A DNA stretch of 64,000 nt from JASHVB01 sp035523995 (lineage in GTDB: Bacteria; Pseudomonadota; Alphaproteobacteria; Acetobacterales; Acetobacteraceae), in assembly GCA_035523995.1 (NCBI GenBank), contig DATKPQ010000057.1, positions 1-64,000 of the forward strand, written 5' to 3'. Position numbers and translations under genes: made by a program. Below the pieces are notes generated by a model that was given only the letters and a program-made list of their open reading frames with translations, was not told where the DNA came from and ran no database searches. Of this stretch, positions 24,485-33,567 are shown piece by piece. Each line of letters starts with the position of its first letter. Position 1 is the first letter of the stretch.

Positions 24485-24685
24485 GGCGAACCTCCTCCGC
24501 CCAGCCTACCCCCGTGCGAGGCTGGGCGCCATCGGATGTTGCGCCGGGTCCCTTTGGTGTCCACCCAGTCCCTGAACCTTCGCATAGCTCCGAGGCCGAT
24601 CACGCGATTAGGACAGTCTGGCTATCCCCGCGTGGGGATCGTGTCTTCCTTTGGCCCGCAACAGCGGCAGGTTCACCGTTCGTCC

Positions 24686-26140
24686 ATGTCTGATTCCGGC
24701 GTGATCCAGGCTCCCCCCCGGCGCGTCAGCGCCCGAACCATTTCCCTGATCGTCGCGAGCGCGATGTTCATGGAGCAACTCGACGGCACGGTGCTGGCCA
24801 CCGCCCTGCCGACGATGGCGAAAAGCTTCCACGCCGACCCGCTGCACATGAATGTGGCGCTGACGTCCTATCTGCTGACGCTGGCGATGTTCATCCCGGC
24901 AAGCGGTCGGTTCGCCGACCGATTCGGTTCACGCACCGTGTTCCGTGCCGCGATCGGCATGTTCACGCTGGGCTCGATTCTCTGTGCGCAGGCGCCGACG
25001 CTGCCGCTGCTGGTGGCGGCGCGCATGCTGCAGGGCGCGGGCGGCGCGATGATGTCGCCGGTGGGACGGCTGGTGATGCTACGGGCGGTGTCGAAATCCG
25101 AGCTGGTATCAGCGATGGCCTGGCTGATGATCCCGGCCACCATCGGACCGATCGTCGGGCCGCCGATCGGCGGGTTCCTGGTGACGTATCTGTCGTGGCA
25201 CTGGATCTTCTATATCAACGTGCCGATCGGCATTATCGGCATCATTCTGGTGACGATCTATATCGAGGAGATGCGCGAGCCGGTGCGCACGAAGTTCGAC
25301 CTGCGCGGGCTGGTACTGTCGGGCACGGCGTTGGCCTCGCTGATGTTCGGAATCGAGATGGCGAGCCGCGGAGTCGGGTCGGGGTTGGTGATTGCCGCGC
25401 TGGTGGTGCTGGGGACGGGATCGGCGGGGCTGTACGCGCTGCACGCGCGGCGCCACCCCCAGCCGATGCTGGACTTCCGCATGATGCGAATTCCAACGTT
25501 CCGATTCTCGGTGATCTGTGGGTCGTTGTCTCGCATCGCCGTGGGGGCGATGCCGTTCCTGTTGCCGATGATGCTGCAGCTTGGGTTCGGGCTGTCGGCG
25601 CTCCACAGCGGGCTGATCACCTTCACCAGTTCGGTGGGCTCGCTGGCAATGCGCGCTGTGGCGCCTGGGATTCTGCGCCGGCTGGGTTTCCGCGTTGTGC
25701 TGTCCTGGATCGGGATGATCGCGACGCTGCTGCTGGCGGCGACCGCGGCATTCCGGCCGGGGTGGCCGCTGGTGGCGATCTACACGATCCTGCTGGCGAA
25801 CGGTTTCTTCCAATCGCTGCAGTTCATGGCATACAACACGATCGCCTATGCCGATGTGCCGCGGCCGCAAATGAGCACGGCAACCAGCTTCTATACGACG
25901 TTCCAGCAGATGTCGCTGACTCTGGGGATTGCCGTGTCGGCGGCGGTGCTGGCAGCGTCGATCCGCGTGCTGGGGCATTCGGCGCCGTTGCTGTCGGATT
26001 TTTCGGTGGCGTTCCTGGTGGTGTCGGGAATTTCGATGCTGGCGCCGCTGCTGAGCCTGCGGCTGGATCCGGCGGCGGGGGCGGAGCTGAGCGGGCATCG
26101 TGCCAACGCGGCCGTGCCGCGAGTGGCTGCGGCGGAGTGA
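24686..26140 (+). CDS. MFS transporter, DHA2 (14-helix EmrB/QacA-like) drug exporter
   Basis: A 484-residue drug:proton antiporter. Helix 1 carries FMEQLDGTVLATALPTMAKS, the motif D1 region of DHA2 exporters (LDxTIVNVALP). Loop 2-3 is SGRFADRFGSRTV (motif A), and helix 5 has IPATIGPIVGPPIGGFLVTYLSWHWIFYINVPIG (motif C). The ATG at 24686 starts the conserved region, though no strong ribosome-binding site is visible before it, so a start slightly upstream is possible. No adaptor gene accompanies it. It converges with a CoA-transferase gene across REP copy C. Confidence 0.85.
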   Translation: MSDSGVIQAPPRRVSARTISLIVASAMFMEQLDGTVLATALPTMAKSFHADPLHMNVALTSYLLTLAMFIPASGRFADRFGSRTVFRAAIGMFTLGSILCAQAPTLPLLVAARMLQGAGGAMMSPVGRLVMLRAVSKSELVSAMAWLMIPATIGPIVGPPIGGFLVTYLSWHWIFYINVPIGIIGIILVTIYIEEMREPVRTKFDLRGLVLSGTALASLMFGIEMASRGVGSGLVIAALVVLGTGSAGLYALHARRHPQPMLDFRMMRIPTFRFSVICGSLSRIAVGAMPFLLPMMLQLGFGLSALHSGLITFTSSVGSLAMRAVAPGILRRLGFRVVLSWIGMIATLLLAATAAFRPGWPLVAIYTILLANGFFQSLQFMAYNTIAYADVPRPQMSTATSFYTTFQQMSLTLGIAVSAAVLAASIRVLGHSAPLLSDFSVAFLVVSGISMLAPLLSLRLDPAAGAELSGHRANAAVPRVAAAE

Positions 26141-26172
26141 TGCACGCCTGATCTCATTGCCGCCCCTGAAGG

Positions 26173-26265
26173 CATTGCGAGGAGCGTAGTGACGAAGCAA
26201 CCTCGGTTATGAAAAGCCACTCACGACCGAGGTTGCTTGGTCGCCTCGCTCCTTGCACTGACATG
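26173..26265. repeat. REP-like intergenic element, copy C
   Basis: CATTGCGAGGAGCGTAGTG on the left and GCGACCAAGCAACC-type mirror on the right; the arms AACCTCGGT and ACCGAGGTT pair perfectly around a short centre. It lies between convergent genes, where it may act as a transcription end. Confidence 0.85.
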
Positions 26266-26285
26266 CGGGGCGCGGGCTCAGTTTC

Positions 26286-27515
26286 TCACCGGCCGCCGAT
26301 CACCGCGTCCTGCCGCAGCACCCCGAGCGAACCTGCGTCCAGCCCCAGCCATGCGGCCAGCACTTCGTCGCTATGCTCCCCCAACAGCGGTGCGGCCGAG
26401 ATCGGCGGCGTGCGGCCAGAGAAACGCACCGGCCAGCCGCTCATTGTGTAGGGCCCGACCTGCGGGTGCTGCATCGTCTGCCGGATGCCGCGGGTTTCGA
26501 ACGTCTTGTCGTTTGCCAGTTCCATCGTATCCATCACGGCGCCCGCGGGGATCGTGGCGCTGCCGACCAGGCGCATTGCCTCATGCTTGTCGTGCTGGCG
26601 CGTCCAGTTGGCGACGATCGCGTCGACTTCCTCGCGATGCTCCGTGCGTGCCTCCGGCGTGGCATAGGTCGGATCGCCGATCAGGTCTTCCCGGCCCATA
26701 ACCTTCAGCAGGCGATTCCAATGTTCGGGGTTGGCGCGGCTGGTGTAGATGTAGACATAGTCGTTCTGGCCGCCGCCCTTGCACGGATACACCCCGATCG
26801 GCGGGTTGCCGCCGCCCACAGTCTTCGATCCCGCGCGAGGTGCCGGCTTCCCCGTGCGTTCCATGAAGGTGAACGCATTGCGGATGTAGTGCAGGATCGA
26901 ATCCTGCATCGCGAGCTGCAAATGCTCGCCCTGTCCCGTGCGCAGCTTGCGCACATAAGCGCCGAGCACCGTGATCGCCATCAGCATGCCTGTGCCGGTA
27001 TCGCCGATCGTCGCGCCGGGCTTGCAGGGCGGGCCGTCTTCCTCGCCGGTGATGCTCATCAGACCGCCGGCAGCTTGGGCGATCATGTCGAAGGCCAGGT
27101 TCTTCTCGAACGGGCTGCCCTCGCCGAAACCCTTGGTCTGGCAGTAGATGATGCCCGGATTGATGGCGCGGATCACATCGGCGCCGAGGCCAAGGCGTTC
27201 GATCGCCCCGGGGGCGAAATTCTCGCAGAACACGTCGGCCTGTTTGGCCATCTGCTTCACCAGTTCGACACCGCGCGGATCCTTCAGGTTGATCCCGACC
27301 GACTTCTTGTTGGCGTTGTATTGCAGGAAATAATACGCGTCCTGGCCCGGCTTGCCGCCTGCGGTGCGGCCTGGGTCGCCGACCTTGGGGTTCTCGACCT
27401 TCACCACCTCGGCGCCCATCCAGGCGAGCGCCTCGGTGCAGGACGGGCCTGCCTCAAACTGCGTCAGGTCGAGAACCTTCATGCCGGTCAGGCACGTTTC
27501 GGGGCCGTTGCTCAT
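26286..27515 (-). CDS. CaiB/BaiF-family class III CoA-transferase (formyl-CoA transferase-like)
   Basis: A 409-residue class III CoA-transferase, close in features to formyl-CoA:oxalate CoA-transferase. It has the N-terminal MKVLDLTQFEAGPSCTEALAWMGAEVVKVENP, KSVGINLKDPRGVELV, and NFAPGAIERLGLGADVIRAINPGIIYC. The catalytic aspartate is probably D172 in GDTGTGMLMA, which carries the acyl and then the CoA intermediate. The C-terminal HPQVGPYTMSGWPVRFSGR block is also typical. No oxalyl-CoA decarboxylase gene is near, so the acid substrate is uncertain. The ATG at 27515 follows GAGGAG. Confidence 0.88.
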   Translation of the reverse strand: MSNGPETCLTGMKVLDLTQFEAGPSCTEALAWMGAEVVKVENPKVGDPGRTAGGKPGQDAYYFLQYNANKKSVGINLKDPRGVELVKQMAKQADVFCENFAPGAIERLGLGADVIRAINPGIIYCQTKGFGEGSPFEKNLAFDMIAQAAGGLMSITGEEDGPPCKPGATIGDTGTGMLMAITVLGAYVRKLRTGQGEHLQLAMQDSILHYIRNAFTFMERTGKPAPRAGSKTVGGGNPPIGVYPCKGGGQNDYVYIYTSRANPEHWNRLLKVMGREDLIGDPTYATPEARTEHREEVDAIVANWTRQHDKHEAMRLVGSATIPAGAVMDTMELANDKTFETRGIRQTMQHPQVGPYTMSGWPVRFSGRTPPISAAPLLGEHSDEVLAAWLGLDAGSLGVLRQDAVIGGR

Positions 27516-27594
27516 GCCTTGGACACTCCTCTGGGGCGTTTGCCCGGGAGCCTACGCCAGGTTTTGCGGGGGCGTAAATCCGCCGGCCGTCGCG

Positions 27595-28521
27595 CTAGCG
27601 GATCGTCGCAAGCCGCGACATGCCTTCCATGCTGACGAACAATCGCCGCGTGGGAAACGAAAGCCAGACGCGGCGGCCATGCAGAAAATCGCCTCCCAGC
27701 AAGGCGTCGCCCATGGCTGGATCCTGCGGCGCCACCGCGAGCACCGGCGATTCGATGCGCGCATCGCCGACCTGCAGTGCGTGGAAGCGATGCACATGCA
27801 CGGACACCGGCTGCGGCGAGGCGCCGTGCGCCATGATGACACGATCACTGGCCAGCAGAGTCTCGGTGAGACCAAGCTTGTCCGCCATGGCCATGCCGAT
27901 CGTGGTCGCCTGTGCGCCGGTATCCAGCACCGCCATTCCGGAGACGCCGTCCAGCTTGATCGGCACCAGCAACCGGTCGCGCCGTGCTTCGACGCCTTTG
28001 ATTTCAATCGATGGCTCCTCCCAGGGGGGTCTCACATAGGGGCAGGTGCGCACGCGGTACAGGGTCAGGCGATGATCGGGCGCGTCGATATCCAAATCGA
28101 AGGCAAGCAGGACGTCGGCACCGAGCAATCCGTCCGCCGACAGGCCGGCCGCGCGACCGACGCTGAAATCGCCGACGGCGAGGCGATGCACTGGAAAGTC
28201 GGTCTGGCCCAGCGTGAGGCCGGGAATGTCCACGTCCCAGTTCGCGCTGGACCCGCCAATCCCGAAGCTGCGCGTAATGTGGTGCGGGTCATGGGGCAGG
28301 CCGAGTCGCGCGGCCGCCGCTTCCGTCAGCAACGTGCGTTCGGCGCCAGTATCCACCAGCAGCCGCACTGGGCGCCCGCCGATGCCTGCGGTGACGAACA
28401 TCAGGTTGTTGCGGGTTTCGAGCGGCATGGAGGCGAGCGTCACCAGGCTGCAATTCGGTGGCGGCGTGGCGCAACCGACGAGGGCGAGCAGGAATAGCAG
28501 GAGGGGGATTAGACGAAGCAT
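27595..28521 (-). CDS. Lipoprotein with two retropepsin-like aspartyl protease domains
   Basis: A 308-residue exported protein. The signal peptide LLLFLLALVGC carries a lipobox with C17, so it is probably lipid-anchored. Two retropepsin-like halves follow. The first has the active-site motif LLVDTGAERTLL (D57), and the second MAVLDTGAQATTIG (D201); each half has its own hydrophobic-hydrophobic-Gly partner (DGLLGADVL and GDALLGGDFL). Both catalytic aspartates are in one chain, so it can fold as an internal pepsin-like dimer, unlike single-domain bacterial retropepsins. The substrate is unknown. It is a single gene with a REP element upstream. Confidence 0.8.
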   Translation of the reverse strand: MLRLIPLLLFLLALVGCATPPPNCSLVTLASMPLETRNNLMFVTAGIGGRPVRLLVDTGAERTLLTEAAAARLGLPHDPHHITRSFGIGGSSANWDVDIPGLTLGQTDFPVHRLAVGDFSVGRAAGLSADGLLGADVLLAFDLDIDAPDHRLTLYRVRTCPYVRPPWEEPSIEIKGVEARRDRLLVPIKLDGVSGMAVLDTGAQATTIGMAMADKLGLTETLLASDRVIMAHGASPQPVSVHVHRFHALQVGDARIESPVLAVAPQDPAMGDALLGGDFLHGRRVWLSFPTRRLFVSMEGMSRLATIR

Positions 28522-28655
28522 GGTAACATTTTGGCGCGGGCTGGTAGTGAGACGCCAGTCCAGAAAAGGCAGATTACTGCAACCTCATCCGCCCTCCGCT
28601 CCGCACCTGCGCGCAGAATCTAGAGTTGTTCTCCTGACGGATAGTGGCCGCGCCA

Positions 28656-28770
28656 CATGTCGTTGCGGGAAGCGAAGCGACGCGGCAATCTCGGTGGTGG
28701 AGACGCACGAACCGTTCGTACGCTTTCCCGCAAGAGATTGCTGCATCTCTTCGCTTCTCGCAACGACATG
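28656..28770. repeat. REP-like intergenic element, copy D
   Basis: CATGTCGTTGCGGGAAGCGAAGCG at the left end and its mirror ending in CTCGCAACGACATG at the right end; a full-length symmetric copy that fills the gap upstream of the retropepsin gene and downstream of the MCE operon. Confidence 0.88.
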
Positions 28771-28820
28771 GGCGCATGACTCACGCTTCTCTGACAGTGG
28801 GCACTAACCGGGCGCACTCG

Positions 28821-29447
28821 TCAGGTACGATCCATTGCTGCCAGGGTCCATTGCACGCAGCGGTTCAGCGCTTTTCCCGTGGCAACATCGAACGCTCGGA
28901 CAACACTGCCAAGATCGTTTTGCGTCGCATCCTGTTGCTCGGTTATCAAAATACGCCCCGCGGCCTTTTGCTCCGGCATGTGAATCAGACGCAAGTCCAG
29001 GCTCACCTCCGCCACCGGCGGACTTGCGGCTGCGCTGTTGTAACGAGCCGTGAAGGCGCGAACCGCCGTTTGCAGCCGATAGCCGGCTGTCATGCTGTCC
29101 TGCTCGGTCCAGACATTGGCGACGCGGCCGTCGGATTCGAATGCCTCCACCAAAAGCGTCTGCAACATTGCCGGCACACGATCGGTCCACGTTGAATCGG
29201 CAAAATATTCGAACCGCGTCGCACCCCGGGTCAGCGCGATGCGATCCGTATCGAGGTTCTGCGGCGCGTTCGGCATGGCAATCGCCAGATTTCCGCGCGG
29301 CACGGGTGAGGACGCCGGATCAAGGTCGGCGGGAGCCAGCCGGTACATCTGCGGCTGCGGCGGATCGGTCAACATGCTGCAACCAACCAGCGGCGCCAGG
29401 CAGGCGGCGGCAACAAGACGGCGGCGGGAAATCGCGGGGTGGATCAT
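28821..29447 (-). CDS. ABC-type transport auxiliary lipoprotein (PqiC-like) of the MCE operon
   Basis: A 208-residue outer-membrane-type lipoprotein. The signal sequence RRRLVAAACLAPLVGC ends in lipobox cysteine C23. The mature part has QMYRLAPADL, then RIALTRGATRFEYFADSTWTDRVPAMLQTLLVEAFE, the pattern of the ABC-auxiliary lipoprotein family represented by PqiC. It probably forms the outer-membrane end of the lipid path built by the MCE protein. Its start overlaps the mlaD stop by four bases, and it is the last gene of the operon. Confidence 0.85.
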   Translation of the reverse strand: MIHPAISRRRLVAAACLAPLVGCSMLTDPPQPQMYRLAPADLDPASSPVPRGNLAIAMPNAPQNLDTDRIALTRGATRFEYFADSTWTDRVPAMLQTLLVEAFESDGRVANVWTEQDSMTAGYRLQTAVRAFTARYNSAAASPPVAEVSLDLRLIHMPEQKAAGRILITEQQDATQNDLGSVVRAFDVATGKALNRCVQWTLAAMDRT

Positions 29448-30385
29448 GGCGGCCGGTATCCATCCAGGCGGGCACCAAACAGGACGCGCTGGGGGTTGCG
29501 TTGCAGTTCCTGTGTAAGCTGCGTCAGGTTGTCTGTCAGCCGGTTGGCTGAGATCAGAAGCTGATCGAGCCGTGCCGTATCGGTGGTCGTCAGGCGTTGC
29601 AGTCCGGGCGAACTCGATCGCACCACCGCATCCAGGTCGTTGGCCAACTTGCTCGCCCGAGTGAACGTTGTGTTGGCGGAAGCGACCAGTCGATCGGCCT
29701 TGCCCGACGTATGTTCGAGATTGGCGACCAGAACATCCAGCACCGAACTGGCCGTTGCCAGATTGTGCATGGTCTCTCCGGCATCGGAGATCAGGCGATC
29801 GATGTCCTTGCTGCGATGATCGACGACGTCTGTGGTGTGCTGGAGGTTCGCGAGCGTGTCCGCGATCGCGGTCCGATTCTTCTCGTCCAGCACCGCCTCC
29901 ACGCGGTTCGCGATCACCAGGAGATGCGCCAGGACTTCCGGCGCACTGGCGAACAGCAGGTCCAGAGACGATCGGCGCGAGGCAATGGTCGGGTATTGCT
30001 CGCCCTTTTTTGCGGTCAGCAGCGGCGCAGCCAGCGTGCCGCCCGAGATTTCGACATAGCTGACGCCAGTGAATCCCTGTGTTTCCAGCGACGCCATCGC
30101 ATCGGCATGAATCTCGATCGAGCCCTGGATCTGCATGATCAGAGTCACGAGTTTCGGATCTTTCGGGTCCAGGTGCATTTCTGTCACCCGGCCGACATCA
30201 ATGCCGTTCAGCCGGACCGGGGCACCGATTTCCAATCCGCTGACGGAGTCGGCGACATGGGTCTTGTAGAATCTGTAGTCCGTCTTGAACTCGACACGCG
30301 CCAGCCACAGCGAGGCACCGACGATTCCGGCCAGCACCAGCAGGACGAAGGCTCCGACAGCAACGTAGTTGGCACGCGATTCCAT
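29444..30385 (-). CDS. mlaD: MlaD/MCE-domain lipid transport protein
   Basis: A 313-residue periplasmic lipid-shuttle protein. One N-terminal transmembrane helix (about residues 8-29, VAVGAFVLLVLAGIVGASLWL) anchors it. The MCE domain (about 38-118) contains GLEIGAPVRLNGIDVGRVTEM and LETQGFTGVSYVEISGG. The rest is a long helical region (about 150-295) rich in ANLQHTT- and TASSVLDVLV-like heptads, which in related proteins forms a hydrophobic tunnel across the periplasm. The order permease-ATPase-MCE-lipoprotein on one strand shows a full single-ring MCE system. It starts 15 bases after mlaF. Confidence 0.9.
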   Translation of the reverse strand: MESRANYVAVGAFVLLVLAGIVGASLWLARVEFKTDYRFYKTHVADSVSGLEIGAPVRLNGIDVGRVTEMHLDPKDPKLVTLIMQIQGSIEIHADAMASLETQGFTGVSYVEISGGTLAAPLLTAKKGEQYPTIASRRSSLDLLFASAPEVLAHLLVIANRVEAVLDEKNRTAIADTLANLQHTTDVVDHRSKDIDRLISDAGETMHNLATASSVLDVLVANLEHTSGKADRLVASANTTFTRASKLANDLDAVVRSSSPGLQRLTTTDTARLDQLLISANRLTDNLTQLTQELQRNPQRVLFGARLDGYRPP

Positions 30386-30400
30386 GTGCGGCTGTCCGGA

Positions 30401-31171
30401 TCAGGGTTGCGTCATGGCGCGAAAGCCGGCGAAATACTCGTGGATCCACGGATGCGGATCCTGTGCCAGGGTGGCAATCGTGCCGACCTTCAGCTTACGG
30501 TCAACCAGCACGGCAATGCGGTCGCTGGTGGCGCGCAGCGTGCCCAGATCGTGGGTTACCATGAACACGGTCAGCCGCAGGCTTTGCTGCAATTCACGCA
30601 CCAGCACGTCGAATTCCGAAGCCGAGATCGGGTCCAGGCCGGCGGTCGGTTCGTCGAGAAATAGCAGCTCGGGATCCAATGTCAGCGCGCGCGCCAGGCC
30701 GGCGCGCTTGCGCATGCCCCCCGATAGTTCGGCCGGATATTTGCCAGCGGCATCGGGCGGCAGGCCAACCATGCTCAGCCGCACCGAGGCGATCTCGTCC
30801 ATCAGGCGCTGCGGCAGGTCCGCGTGCTCTCGCAGCGGCGTTTGCACGTTCTCGGCGACGGTCTGGTCGCCGAACAAGGCGCCATCCTGGAACAACACGC
30901 CCCAGCGCACCTCCATATCCACCAGGTCGTCGCCGGACAGCGTTCCCATGTCGTGGCCGAGCACTTCGATGTGGCCGCCGGCGGGATGCTGCAAGCCGAC
31001 GATCGAACGCAGCAGCATGGATTTGCCGGACCCGGAGCCGCCGACCACCGCCATGATCTCGCCGCGGACCACGTCCAGGTCGATGTGGTCGTGCAAGGTG
31101 CGGCCGCCGATTTGCGTGACCAGGCCCTGGATGCGGATGGCGACGTCCGGATCTGCGGGCATGGCGGTCAT
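30401..31171 (-). CDS. mlaF: ABC transporter ATP-binding protein of the MCE system (MlaF)
   Basis: A 256-residue ATPase. Walker A is GGSGSGKS, the Q-loop lies in GVLFQDGALFGDQTVAENV, and the signature is LSGGMRKRAGLARALTLDPELLFLDEPTAGLDP with Walker B. The H-loop is MVTHDLGTLRATSDRIAVL. SGGMRKR and AGLDPI are typical of MlaF/Mkl proteins. It powers lipid movement by the MlaE permease. The ATG overlaps the permease stop by four bases (ATGA). Confidence 0.93.
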   Translation of the reverse strand: MTAMPADPDVAIRIQGLVTQIGGRTLHDHIDLDVVRGEIMAVVGGSGSGKSMLLRSIVGLQHPAGGHIEVLGHDMGTLSGDDLVDMEVRWGVLFQDGALFGDQTVAENVQTPLREHADLPQRLMDEIASVRLSMVGLPPDAAGKYPAELSGGMRKRAGLARALTLDPELLFLDEPTAGLDPISASEFDVLVRELQQSLRLTVFMVTHDLGTLRATSDRIAVLVDRKLKVGTIATLAQDPHPWIHEYFAGFRAMTQP

Positions 31172-32349
31172 ATGCCCAGCTTCGAGAAGACCACGGAAAA
31201 TACTGCGTCGGCGGCGATGACCAGGAAGATCGATTCGACGACTGCCTGGGTGGTGTGCCTGCCGACGCTGGAGGCGTTGCGCTCGGCCTGGAACCCTTGA
31301 TGGCAGCCGACCAGGCCGATGATGAACGCGAACACCGGCGCCTTGAGCACGCCTACCCAGAACGTCCAGCCTGTTACCGCGCCTTGCAACTGGTGCAGGA
31401 AGGCGGGAATCGTGATGCCGAGATCGAGGTTGCAGGTCGCCGCGCCGCCGATCAGTCCCATCATGTTGGAATAGAACGTCAGCAACGGCAGCGTCAGCAT
31501 GATGCCGAGCAAGCGCGGTAGCACCAGCACTTCCACAACGTTGAAGCCGGTCACCTGAATTGCGTCGATTTCCTCGCTGAGCTTCATGGTGCCGATCTGC
31601 GCGGCGAAGGCGGATCCGGAACGGCCGGCCGCGATGATGGCCGCCATCAACCCGCCGAGTTCGCGCAGCACACCGACGCCGAGCAGATTGACGGTGAAGA
31701 CATCGGCGCCAAAGCGGCGCAACTGATCGGAGCCCTGATAGGCGAAGACCACACCAATCAGGAACGACAACAGGCCGATGATCGGCATTGCGTTGAGGCC
31801 GGTTTCCTCCATCTGATGCACCAAGGCGGCAACCCGCAAGCGGCGTGGTTGCAGGACGGTCGCGACGGTTTCGTAAACGATCAGGCCGAAGAAGCCGACC
31901 AGATCGTAACCCTGCCGAACAGCGTGAAAGCAGCCGCGGCCGATACGTTCCAGCGTTGTTACGAGGGTGGGCGATGGCGGCGGTGCGACAGGCGGCGCGC
32001 GGCATTCGTGGTCGATCGTGTGGACCAGCGCGCGATATTTCGGGTCGACATGCACCGGCCGCACCACGACGCCGCGGTGTTCCAGGCTTCGTTTGGTACG
32101 CAGCAGCATCCACGCACCGACCGTATCCAACCGCTCGATCGCGCCACAGTCGAATTCCGCCTCCTTATCCGCGCCGATATCAAGCGCCCGCAGGATCGGA
32201 TCCAGACGGCGTGCCTCGCCGCGTACCCACGCGCCGCCGACGATCAGGCGAAACGTACCGTCGCAGTGCTCCGTCCTGTACCAGGCGGCGTTCGACAGCA
32301 CCGGCGCGTCCATCAGTGGCTCCGTTGCAGAGGCATCGTTGTCCGCCAT
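31168..32349 (-). CDS. mlaE: MlaE-family permease with N-terminal STAS-like domain
   Basis: A 393-residue permease. The N-terminal 110 residues resemble a STAS domain (FRLIVGGAWVRGEARRLDPIL, then EFDCGAIERLDTVGAWMLLRTKRSL). The permease (about 135-393) has the family blocks GLLSFLIGVVFAYQGSDQLRRFGADVF, LGVGVLRELGGLMAAIIAAGRSGSAFAAQIGTMKLSEEIDAI and the end of five to six helices. In E. coli the STAS protein MlaB is separate; fusion to the permease is seen in many alphaproteobacteria. The ATG at 32349 is the best conserved start but lacks a strong ribosome-binding site; ATG at 32313 is an alternative. It is the first gene of the MCE operon. Confidence 0.9.
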   Translation of the reverse strand: MADNDASATEPLMDAPVLSNAAWYRTEHCDGTFRLIVGGAWVRGEARRLDPILRALDIGADKEAEFDCGAIERLDTVGAWMLLRTKRSLEHRGVVVRPVHVDPKYRALVHTIDHECRAPPVAPPPSPTLVTTLERIGRGCFHAVRQGYDLVGFFGLIVYETVATVLQPRRLRVAALVHQMEETGLNAMPIIGLLSFLIGVVFAYQGSDQLRRFGADVFTVNLLGVGVLRELGGLMAAIIAAGRSGSAFAAQIGTMKLSEEIDAIQVTGFNVVEVLVLPRLLGIMLTLPLLTFYSNMMGLIGGAATCNLDLGITIPAFLHQLQGAVTGWTFWVGVLKAPVFAFIIGLVGCHQGFQAERNASSVGRHTTQAVVESIFLVIAADAVFSVVFSKLGI

Positions 32350-32632
32350 CTGACGCCATGCAGACCTCGCGTCTTGAAGAAAGATACGGGGTTTTGTCAC
32401 GTCGGGGATCGGGTGGAAGGCGCGTTGGCCGGTTCTTTGGCGGCCGGACCGGCGGCATCGGACCATACGGCGAAACCACAAAACGGCATCGATTCCGACA
32501 AGCGATACCGGTAGCCGCTGGCTAGGTTGGAATAGGCCGGTCAGCAGGCCGGTAGGGGCATGGCGGCCATATGCCACCGGGACCTCGGTGGACTTCTGCC
32601 GCACCGAAGAATGCAACAAGGAGAAAGACATC

Positions 32633-33070
32633 ATGAAGGCATTGAACATCGCCGGAGCATTCGCGGTTGCGATGACTTTCGGCACGGCCATGGCATTGGC
32701 GCAATCTGCCCAAATCGGCGACGGAACCAACTCACCGGCGATATCGACAACGACTCCGGGGTACAATGTGGGCACCAGTTCCGCCCAACTGGGGGATGGC
32801 AGCAATACGAAGCCCATCTCCACCACGACACCCGGATACAGCATCGGTAGCAGTGCCGCCGCGTTGGGTGACGGCAGCAATACCCACCCAATCTCCACGA
32901 CAACGCCTGGATACGCCGTCGGCACTGGCTCCGCGGAGTTGGGAGACGGCAGCAACACGAAGCCGCTCTCGACCACCACGCCCGGCTATAGCGTCGGCAC
33001 CGGCTCGTCTGCGAAAAATACCGCTGGAAAGTACCCGCAGGGACCTACGGCGCAGAACAGCAGCAAGTAA
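32633..33070 (+). CDS. Exported protein with four tandem 25-residue repeats
   Basis: A 145-residue protein. Residues 1-23 are a Sec signal peptide (MKALNIAGAF...MALA). Residues 25-124 are four consecutive 25-residue repeats built on LGDGSN-TKPISTTTPGY-VGTG, with positions such as GDG, N, STTTPGY and VG invariant or nearly so. A 21-residue polar tail ends in NSSK. Each DNA unit is 75 bases. The GDGxN pattern recalls calcium-binding or beta-solenoid repeats, but I know no family with this unit. The ATG at 32633 has AAGGAG 10 bases upstream. It is divergent from the MCE operon, starting 284 bases from mlaE. Confidence 0.78.
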   Translation: MKALNIAGAFAVAMTFGTAMALAQSAQIGDGTNSPAISTTTPGYNVGTSSAQLGDGSNTKPISTTTPGYSIGSSAAALGDGSNTHPISTTTPGYAVGTGSAELGDGSNTKPLSTTTPGYSVGTGSSAKNTAGKYPQGPTAQNSSK

Positions 33071-33567
33071 GTTGGCAGAAGAGTAAGAACTTCCGGCCGG
33101 CGATTGGTCCGGTCGGGCTTGTGAGCAAAAGGGGGCCGAGGACCAGTCGGCCCTCCTGTTGTTGTCTTGAACGCGGTGGCGCGTGCCGGGTCGCTGGTGC
33201 CAAACCCTGATTGCGGCGATGGCAGCTTCCACGACTGCCGATGCTGTTCGACAGCGCCAGAGTTATGTCAACCGACGTAACGGCCGACGCATTGCGGCGG
33301 CCCTGCAAGAACGCGGAGCAAACTCGCCACAAAGTCAGCCGGCAGTCCCGGCCGCACCGCCATTGCTGCAAATGCGCAAATCCGCTGCCGCGGGGTGGGG
33401 AGTGCCAAGCCCCCACTCTGCCATCTTTGTGTCTTTGCGGTGAATCTCCAATGCTGACGCGAACCGCGCAGACGCGGCAGCAATCCAATCGCGAACCGCG
33501 TGTCGAGCAAGCGCGTACGCTTCCGACGGCAGCCGCGCCCGGTCCGGGTTGCGCGTGGGCTCGGGCG
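33071..33567. other. Intergenic region, no gene recognised
   Basis: About 500 bases between the repeat protein and the HtrA gene. It holds TTTGTGTCTTTGCGG at about 33428, a phrase common in dispersed bacterial repeats, but no full repeat or gene is seen. Open frames on both strands are Arg-rich chance frames. Confidence 0.45.

Noticed and set aside
23834..24685. Long N-terminal extension of the DHA2 pump
   Set aside because: It is antisense to the VOC gene and not membrane-like; the pump homology starts at 24686.
30401..32113. Single 570-codon frame covering MlaF and part of MlaE
   Set aside because: The first 314 codons are out of frame with the real permease and Arg-rich; MlaF starts at 31171 with an ATGA overlap.
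33421..33445. TTTGTGTCTTTGCGG phrase as a mobile repeat
   Set aside because: Only one copy is seen in the window and no borders can be defined.
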